A stretch of 10,607 nucleotides of DNA from Acetobacteraceae bacterium. Its GTDB lineage: Bacteria; Pseudomonadota; Alphaproteobacteria; Acetobacterales; Acetobacteraceae. The notes beneath the pieces are model-generated. The model did not search any database, was not told the DNA's origin, and saw only the letters and a list, made by a program, of their open reading frames with translations. Numbering within the stretch: position 1 is the first letter of the stretch; each line of letters begins with the position of its first letter. Position numbers and translations under genes: made by a program. Below, in pieces: positions 5,676 through 10,607 of the stretch. The stretch lies in the NCBI GenBank assembly GCA_027311485.1, contig DAICYU010000087.1, forward strand, positions 1 to 10,607. The letters run 5' to 3'.

Positions 5676-7381
5676 GATGCGCCGGCGGTCAGCGTCTGCA
5701 GCCAGTGCGCGAACGAATCCGGGGTCAGGAAGCCGACGATTGCCGCCAGCGCCAACGGCAGCCAGGCGACCGACAGCAGGGCCGCGCGGATACCCCGCAG
5801 ACGGCGTGGCGCGGGGCCGGACAGGGCAGCCGACACAGCGCCATGCTGGGCGCCCGGCATGGCATCGTGCAGGGGGAACCGGGCCGGCAGGCTCGCCGGG
5901 ACGATCAGCACCAGCGCGGCGCCCAGCGGCAGCAGCCGCCACGGCGCCTGGCCGCCGATCGCCAGTACCACCAGGCACAGCGCCGGGAACACGCCGAATG
6001 GCGGAACGCCGCCCAGCCCGGCGGTGGCAAGCGCTGTAGCCAGGGGGTTACCGGCGCGGCTGGCCGCGCGCGTCAGGGTCAGCAGGATCAGCAGGATGAC
6101 CGCGGCGTAGCGGCCATCGGGCCGGTCCAGCCCGATGGCCAGCAGAGCGACCGAGACCTGCGCCAAATGCAGCAGCGTGACCCGATGGCGGTTCGCTGTC
6201 CGCCGCAGCATCACCGCGCAGCTCAGCAGCCCGGCAACGGCGACCCCGCTGGTCAGCCATGCGGCGGCCGGCGACCATATGGCCCCGTCCACCTGCCGCA
6301 ACAGGAGCACCGTCAGCGGCGCCGCCAGGTCCGGCACGACGATGGCCAGTACGGCATAGCCGGCCAGAAGGCTCGGGAATGCCAGCGCGGTCATGCCCAG
6401 CGTGAGGCCAAACTGCGATGGACCGATCAGTGACGGGCCGATGAGGGTTGGGCCGACGAGGGATGGGCCAATCAACGCCAAGCCTGTCAATGATAGGCCG
6501 AACAAGGACAGTGCCGCGCCGCAGAAGCCCAGGGTGGCGGCCTGCCACCGGCGTTCCAGCACCGGAAGCAGCGCCGCGGCCAGCGCGCCCAGGACTGCCA
6601 CCCACGCCAGCAGCGGATCCGTGGTCCCGATTGCCAGCACGATGCAGCCCATCCGTACCACGGCCGCGGCATGGCCGAACGGCGCTTTCGCCACCCGCTC
6701 CCGCTCCGCCCATGCGCGCAGCAGGCCCTCAAATCCGAACAGCGGCGCGAAGACGGCGGCCAGCGGGTCCAGCGGCGCTGTCAGGGTGGCGGTGAAGATG
6801 CCGGCCGACAGCACAAGGCGCGCCCAGCCCAGCCACCGCCTCGGCCGTGCCGGCAAGGTGCGCCAGCCCGGTCGGGGATGGCCCATGACCAGCGCGGCCA
6901 GTAGTGGCAACGGCAGCAGCAGGCCGGCCACCGCGGTCAGCGGCGCGACAGGCAGATGGCACGCCGCGAGGACGATGCCGTTCTGCGCGACGGCGAGGGC
7001 GATGACCTGCATCAGCGCATGCGGCCGGGTCGCGGCCAGCAGCACGCCCAATAACAGGATTGCCAGGGGCTGGGCCAGCGCGCCCTGTGACTGGCACAAC
7101 GCGGCCAACGCGGCACCGACGAGAACGCCGAATTTTGGCCCACCAAGTGGCGGTGCCAGCAGCCCCAGCACCGCGTTGCGGTGACGCGTCGCCCAGACCG
7201 CGGCGCCCAGGATCAGCGGCGCCGGTGCCAGTTCAGGCCGGTGCAGCGCCACGGCCGCCACGGCCACGGACAATGATTGCGCCAGCAGCAGCAGCGCCGC
7301 GGCCTTGACCTGGCGGGTGCGCAGCAGGGCGAAGCAGACGACCAGGGCAATGCCGGCACTGCCCTGGGCGAGCGCCGTCAT
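5672..7381 (-). CDS. HyfE-HyfF-like fused membrane subunit of the Ehr complex
   Basis: A 569-residue, very hydrophobic protein. Residues 1 to ~170 resemble HyfE: the LLLLAQSLSVAVAAVAL helix (30-46) and LLLGVLLAATRPHALMQVIALAVAQNG (109-135), where HyfE usually has E-N-G and this protein has Q133-N-G. The remainder resembles a shortened, diverged NuoN/HyfF antiporter domain: VPDLAAPLTVLLLRQ, NRHRVTLLHLAQVSVALLAIG and GLGGVPPFGVF (roughly 360-465). The usual K-A-x-x-P-L-H-x-W-L-P and K-R-x-L-A-Y motifs are not recognisable. Residues ~291-325 are seven pentapeptide repeats. The start is ATG 7381, overlapping the hyfC stop as ATGA; the frame stays open upstream to 7507 but without support. The operon position, between HyfC and HyfG, is where hyfE and hyfF normally lie. 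The family is clear from context; the domain boundary is my reading. Confidence 0.7.
   Translation of the reverse strand: MTALAQGSAGIALVVCFALLRTRQVKAAALLLLAQSLSVAVAAVALHRPELAPAPLILGAAVWATRHRNAVLGLLAPPLGGPKFGVLVGAALAALCQSQGALAQPLAILLLGVLLAATRPHALMQVIALAVAQNGIVLAACHLPVAPLTAVAGLLLPLPLLAALVMGHPRPGWRTLPARPRRWLGWARLVLSAGIFTATLTAPLDPLAAVFAPLFGFEGLLRAWAERERVAKAPFGHAAAVVRMGCIVLAIGTTDPLLAWVAVLGALAAALLPVLERRWQAATLGFCGAALSLFGLSLTGLALIGPSLVGPTLIGPSLIGPSQFGLTLGMTALAFPSLLAGYAVLAIVVPDLAAPLTVLLLRQVDGAIWSPAAAWLTSGVAVAGLLSCAVMLRRTANRHRVTLLHLAQVSVALLAIGLDRPDGRYAAVILLILLTLTRAASRAGNPLATALATAGLGGVPPFGVFPALCLVVLAIGGQAPWRLLPLGAALVLIVPASLPARFPLHDAMPGAQHGAVSAALSGPAPRRLRGIRAALLSVAWLPLALAAIVGFLTPDSFAHWLQTLTAGAS
6406..6510. 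repeat. 15-bp tandem repeat, seven diverged copies, encoding pentapeptides
   Basis: Seven successive 15-base units start with GGCC or a close variant (6406, 6421, 6436, 6451, 6466, 6481, 6496). On the coding (-) strand they give LSLFG, LSLTG, LALIG, PSLVG, PTLIG, PSLIG and PSQFG, consensus [LP]-S-L-I-G. The copies have diverged in third positions, so the array is not very recent. It lies in a presumed loop or membrane segment of the HyfE-HyfF-like protein. Confidence 0.85.
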
Positions 7382-8295
7382 ACGGCACCCGTGCTGGCAA
7401 GAACAATGACGACGGCGAGCAGCGCGAGCAGGGCGGCGACTCCGATCAGGTTCGGCAGGCTGTGGCGCGGGATGCGACCGAGAGCCGTTTGCACGCCGCA
7501 GAGGCAAAAAAGGAAGAAAAAAAGCTTACCGCCCCATGCCAGCAGCCCGATCAGCCAGCCAATCGGCCCGGCCTCGGCCGTGGACATGCCAATCGGCAGG
7601 AACAGGGCGCCGATCAGGTCGATCCAGACCAGCCGCCGCAGCCAGCCTGCCAGTTTCGCCAGCGCCAGGTCGGGGCCGCTGAACACCTGGTCGCGCAGGC
7701 TGTCGCGCGTGGCGGCTTCGCCCAGGACGACGCCCAGCAGCGCGGTCAGCGCGACGGTGGACGCGACGGCCGGCAGCAGCATCCCCTCCTGCTGCTGGGC
7801 GATGATCTGGTCGATGTTGAAACCCGCGGCCATCATCCCCAGTGCGACGACGAACAGGATCAGTGCCGGTTCGGCCAGGACCGCGAGGCTGGCCGCGTCC
7901 TGCGCCGCCAGGCCGGGGCGCGCGGCGCCGGAATCGAAGGCAGCCAGCGCGAAGATCACCCGCCCGGCGATCATCAGGGCGGCGATCACCAGCGTGTCGG
8001 CTAGCGGCGACAGCGCCATGCCCAGCGTGAACGACGGCACCAGCGCCGCGGCGGCCAGCATGGTGCCTAGGCCGGCCGCCGGCGCCACCTCCGACACCAC
8101 GGACAGGTTATCCTGGGTCACCGGCGTCTTGCGCCACAGCCGGACTAGATCCCGCCACGCCAGCAGCACCGGCGGCCCGGCCCGCCCGGCCATGCGGGCC
8201 GCCAGCCAGTCGGTAACGCCGGCGACCAGCGGCGCCATGGCGAGCAGAAGCGCGATGTGCAACCCCTGGGTCAGCAGGGCGAGATAAAGCCTCAT
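7378..8295 (-). CDS. hyfC: HyfC/NuoH-like membrane subunit of the Ehr complex
   Basis: A 305-residue integral membrane protein of the NuoH/HyfC/formate hydrogenlyase subunit 4 family, which forms the link between the redox arm and the antiporter-like subunits. Recognisable blocks are GPPVLLAWRDLVRLWRKTPV (40-59), matching the family GPP-x-Y-D-L-x-K-L-x-x-K, then an AAFDSGAARPGLAAQD loop (118-133) and VLAEPALIL (139-147), whose Glu142 is the conserved membrane-arm glutamate. The C terminus is LPNLIGVAALLALLAVVIVLASTGAV. The length is normal for HyfC. The start is ATG 8295, overlapping the hyfB stop as ATGA; an open frame continues upstream to 8523 but lies within hyfB. Among the membrane subunits here it looks the least degenerate. 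Confidence 0.9.
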   Translation of the reverse strand: MRLYLALLTQGLHIALLLAMAPLVAGVTDWLAARMAGRAGPPVLLAWRDLVRLWRKTPVTQDNLSVVSEVAPAAGLGTMLAAAALVPSFTLGMALSPLADTLVIAALMIAGRVIFALAAFDSGAARPGLAAQDAASLAVLAEPALILFVVALGMMAAGFNIDQIIAQQQEGMLLPAVASTVALTALLGVVLGEAATRDSLRDQVFSGPDLALAKLAGWLRRLVWIDLIGALFLPIGMSTAEAGPIGWLIGLLAWGGKLFFFLFCLCGVQTALGRIPRHSLPNLIGVAALLALLAVVIVLASTGAV

Positions 8296-10103
8296 TCGGT
8301 TGCGCCGGTCAGCGCCAGGATGATCAGGCAGGCCGCGGCGCCCGCCAGGATCAGCCAGAAACCGGTTTGCACCGATTTCAGCCGCCTCACGGGGGACGGC
8401 GGCATCGCCGGCATCGGCACGGTGGGCCAGGCCGGAAGCGGCGGCAGGAATCCTTCTCCGGCCGATTGGGCGAGCGGATCGCCGAACGGCAGTCCGGCCG
8501 GCGGCTGGGCGCCATCGAACCACGGGCCGGCCAGCCGCGCTTCGGTTCGGCGCTGGCGGCGCGCCAGCAGGGCGGCGCCGGTCGACAAACCCAGCAACGC
8601 CGCGACCGGCAAGGCCAGATAGGCGGACCCGGCGCCGAACGGACCACCGCGCGCCAACGCCTCAACGCCGGTCAGGCCGTGCAGGATCGGGTCGGCCAGC
8701 AGTGCCAGGGCCGGACCGGGCAACAGGCCGAGCAGAACCGGAATGCAGGACAGAGCCAGCATGGCAAGTTGCGCCGGGCGGGGGATATCGCCGGCCCCGG
8801 CGCCGCGCGGGCTGCGTGGGCGGCTGAGCAGCGCGACGCCGCCCAGGCGCAATGCGGCGGTGGTGGCCAGCACGCCGGCGATGGCGACGGCGGCGGCCGC
8901 TGCCGCCAGGGGGATATCCGCGACCAGCCCGCCGGTGCGCGGTGCCGACACCAAGGCCCGCATCAGCAGCCACAGGCAGGCGAAGCCCGGTCCGGGCGGC
9001 AGGATCGTCAGCGATGCCAGCCCGAGTGCAAGCGCCGCCGCGGTGCCGGGCATCAGGTGCACCAGTCCGCCGAGGCGCGACAGCCGGTAGCTGCCGGCGC
9101 CGGATGCCACGGCATGGACCGCCAGCACGACCACCGTGCCGGCAAGCCCGCCGGCCGCCAGCAGCAGCGTGTCCGCTAGGGCGTGTCCCGAAGCGGCCGG
9201 CAGGTCGGCCAGCCGAGCGATGACGGTCAGGCCGGCGCCGGTCATGGCCAGGCCGATCTGGGTGCGGACCAGCGCGTCGGCGATGCCGTCGATCTGGCCA
9301 TCAGCGCCGGCGCACCAGCTCTGCCGGACGGCGATGACGCCGCCGCACAGCATCAGCAGGAAGCCCCACACCGGATGCGCGCCGGCCCCCGGCAGTTCCA
9401 CCGTCAACCGCAGCAGCAGGTAGGCGGACAGGGGCATCATCAGCCCGGCCAGCACTGCCTGCCGCAGCCAGCACCGTTCGGCCGGCTTCAGGCTGGCCAG
9501 CCCGGTCACCGCGGCCATGGTCAGCAACACGGCGGCGCTGCTGTGCATCAGGCCTGGCGGCGCGGTGCGGATGGCATCGAATCGCGGGGCGAAGCCGGGT
9601 GGGGTCAGCAGCGCGACCGCGCCCAGCAGCAGCAGCGGGATCAGCAGCGCCGTGGCATGCCGGCGCCTTGTGTCGAGCCACAGCGCGCCGACGGCGAGGG
9701 TCAGGCCGATGGTTAACAGAATGCCGTCAGCGGCCAGTAATGCCAGCATGCCGCCGGCGGAACAGATGGCGGCCCGACAGATCGCCATCCGGGTCACCGG
9801 CAGGCCGGCATAGGCCTGGAACGCCCCGATGGCGCAGCCGGCGGTGAACACGAGCAACAGCACGTAGATGGAAAGCGCGTCGATCCCGATATGCATCGAC
9901 ATCCCGGGCGGGCCGATGGGCAGGGGCAACTCGGCAGCGGGCGCGCCCAGCGCCAGGGCGATCACGCAGAGGGCCGCGCCGACACTGTTCAGGCCCGCCA
10001 TGGCAAGGCCAGCGCCCGCCGCCGGCAGGAATCCGGCGCACAAGGCCAGCAGCAGCAGGCCAGCCGGCTGCAAGCTCAGCAGAAGGAGGATCGCATCGCT
10101 CAC
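8292..10103 (-). CDS. hyfB: HyfB/NuoL-like antiporter-family subunit of the Ehr complex
   Basis: A 603-residue polytopic membrane protein, first gene of the operon. It matches HyfB in order: PIGPPGMSMHIGIDALSIY (62-80), LLAADGILLTIGLTLAVGALW (122-142), a W-L block near 212 and RLSRLGGLVHLMPGTAAALA (340-359) leading to LTILPPGPGF (365-374). Residues normally used for proton movement appear replaced: no W-E-L-M Glu near 134-136, Ala203 where K-A-G-x-x-P-L-H Lys is expected, no K-R-L-L-A-Y Lys, and FACLWLLMRAL in place of F-x-S-E-W. A Pro-rich hydrophilic stretch (~515-565) precedes a last membrane helix. The start is GTG 10103; the ribosome site is weak and no better start lies upstream. The alignment was made by eye. 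Confidence 0.8.
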   Translation of the reverse strand: MSDAILLLLSLQPAGLLLLALCAGFLPAAGAGLAMAGLNSVGAALCVIALALGAPAAELPLPIGPPGMSMHIGIDALSIYVLLLVFTAGCAIGAFQAYAGLPVTRMAICRAAICSAGGMLALLAADGILLTIGLTLAVGALWLDTRRRHATALLIPLLLLGAVALLTPPGFAPRFDAIRTAPPGLMHSSAAVLLTMAAVTGLASLKPAERCWLRQAVLAGLMMPLSAYLLLRLTVELPGAGAHPVWGFLLMLCGGVIAVRQSWCAGADGQIDGIADALVRTQIGLAMTGAGLTVIARLADLPAASGHALADTLLLAAGGLAGTVVVLAVHAVASGAGSYRLSRLGGLVHLMPGTAAALALGLASLTILPPGPGFACLWLLMRALVSAPRTGGLVADIPLAAAAAAVAIAGVLATTAALRLGGVALLSRPRSPRGAGAGDIPRPAQLAMLALSCIPVLLGLLPGPALALLADPILHGLTGVEALARGGPFGAGSAYLALPVAALLGLSTGAALLARRQRRTEARLAGPWFDGAQPPAGLPFGDPLAQSAGEGFLPPLPAWPTVPMPAMPPSPVRRLKSVQTGFWLILAGAAACLIILALTGATE

Positions 10104-10215
10104 CAGCCGCAGACTATCACCGCTTGGCGAAGTCGAAAGCGATTCAGGCGATGCCGACGGGCACCCGCATGGCGAAACTTGACCGGCGTTGCCGAATCAA
10201 CAAGCTTCCGCGGCT
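10104..10215. promoter_or_regulatory. Divergent intergenic region between the Ehr operon and the thioesterase gene
   Basis: These 112 bases separate two divergent starts and must hold the promoters of both. I see TTGACC at 10177-10182 on + as a candidate -35 without a good -10, and GATAGT on - near 10111-10116 as a candidate -10. Neither gene has a strong Shine-Dalgarno sequence. Co-regulation is possible but not shown. Confidence 0.3.
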
Positions 10216-10607
10216 ATGAGCAGACCTGTCATCGAAACCGAAGCCGTTGTCCTGCCGGAGTGGATCGATTCCAACGGACACATGAACCTGGCCTATTATG
10301 TCGTGGTGTTCGACCTGGCCACCGATGCGCTGTACACGTGGCTGGAGATCGGCGACGCGTACCGGGAGGCGTCGGGCAACTCCTGTTTCACCGCGGAAAC
10401 CCACACCTTGTATGAGCGGGAGGTGCATCTGGGCGACCGCGTGATGGTGCGGTCCTGGCTGCTGGGTGCCGACCGGAAGCGCCTGCACTACTTCCATGAG
10501 ATGTTTCATGTCGAAAGCGGGGAGCGGTCGGCGGTGCAGGAGCTGATGGCGCTGCATATCGACATGCGGATCCGTCGCGTCTCACCCTTTCCGCCCGAGC
10601 GTGATGC
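10216..10607 (+). CDS. Hot-dog fold acyl-CoA thioesterase family protein, 3' end cut by window
   Basis: The frame opens at ATG 10216 and runs without a stop for 130 codons to the window edge. The N-terminal motif LPEWIDSNGHMNLAYYVVVFD (13-33) is the signature of 4-hydroxybenzoyl-CoA thioesterase/YbgC-like hot-dog enzymes. D18 is in the position of the catalytic Asp, followed by N20-G21-H22-M23-N24. Further blocks are ETHTLYEREVHLGDRVMVRSWLLGADRKRLHYFHEM and ERSAVQELMALHIDM, then RRVSPFPPERD near the usual end, so only a short tail is probably missing. Such proteins hydrolyse small acyl-CoAs in the cytoplasm, and close relatives occur beside carnitine genes. The substrate cannot be told here. 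It is divergent from the Ehr operon with no evident functional tie. Confidence 0.85.
   Translation, partial: MSRPVIETEAVVLPEWIDSNGHMNLAYYVVVFDLATDALYTWLEIGDAYREASGNSCFTAETHTLYEREVHLGDRVMVRSWLLGADRKRLHYFHEMFHVESGERSAVQELMALHIDMRIRRVSPFPPERD

Noticed and set aside
5676..5978. N-terminal extension of hyfG by about 100 codons
   Set aside because: The extension is Pro/Arg/Gly-rich, overlaps the HyfE-HyfF-like gene, and lacks the ATGA overlap seen at 5675.
6406..6510. Repeat array considered as a CRISPR
   Set aside because: The period is 15 bp with no spacers, and the units translate in frame as pentapeptides.
7277..8287. Long + strand open frame (336 codons) opposite hyfC and the HyfE-like region
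   Set aside because: Low-complexity Ser/Ala/Arg/Pro product, no ribosome site, and fully antisense to conserved membrane genes.

Overview
This GC-rich window comes from an alphaproteobacterium. The joint presence of hopanoid genes (hpnB-hpnC-hpnD), a non-hydrogenase Hyf/NuoL-type membrane complex and a small His/Lys-rich secreted peptide makes the Acetobacteraceae/Rhodospirillales my best guess, but the placement is inference from gene content. Gene density is high. Within the two operons most genes join by 4-nt ATGA or GTGA stop/start overlaps.

Left end (1-2307, + strand): a hopanoid operon with the C-terminal part of HpnB, then HpnC and HpnD, closed by a Rho-independent terminator that begins in the hpnD stop codon. 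HpnC and HpnD make hydroxysqualene from farnesyl diphosphate. HpnE, which would finish squalene, and squalene-hopene cyclase are not here. The first ~137 bases are odd: they encode a MoeA-like (molybdopterin molybdotransferase) segment joined in frame to HpnB through a short GC-rich word. This is either an assembly chimera or a genuine microhomology fusion.

Middle (2308-3642): a 53-residue secreted His/Lys-rich peptide on + (GTG start, with a stem-loop in its leader), a strong hairpin terminator, and on - a lipoprotein with one peptidoglycan-binding domain and an Asn/Gly-rich tail.

Right two thirds (3643-10103, - strand): a five-gene operon, read from right to left: HyfB-like (NuoL family), HyfC-like (NuoH family), a single protein that looks like HyfE fused to a shortened HyfF, HyfG-like (NuoC+NuoD) and HyfI-like (NuoB). 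The NuoB-like subunit keeps all four Fe-S cysteines. The large subunit has lost both cysteine pairs that bind Ni-Fe in hydrogenases, so this is an energy-converting-hydrogenase-related (Ehr) complex and not a hydrogenase. By eye, the antiporter-like subunits also lack the charged residues normally used for proton translocation, and one carries seven tandem pentapeptides. No ferredoxin-like subunit is encoded in the window, so the redox partners are unknown. This degenerate, compact Ehr complex is the best candidate for an undescribed system here.

Right end (10216-10607, +): the first 130 codons of a hot-dog thioesterase, divergent from the Ehr operon across a 112-bp gap and cut by the window edge.
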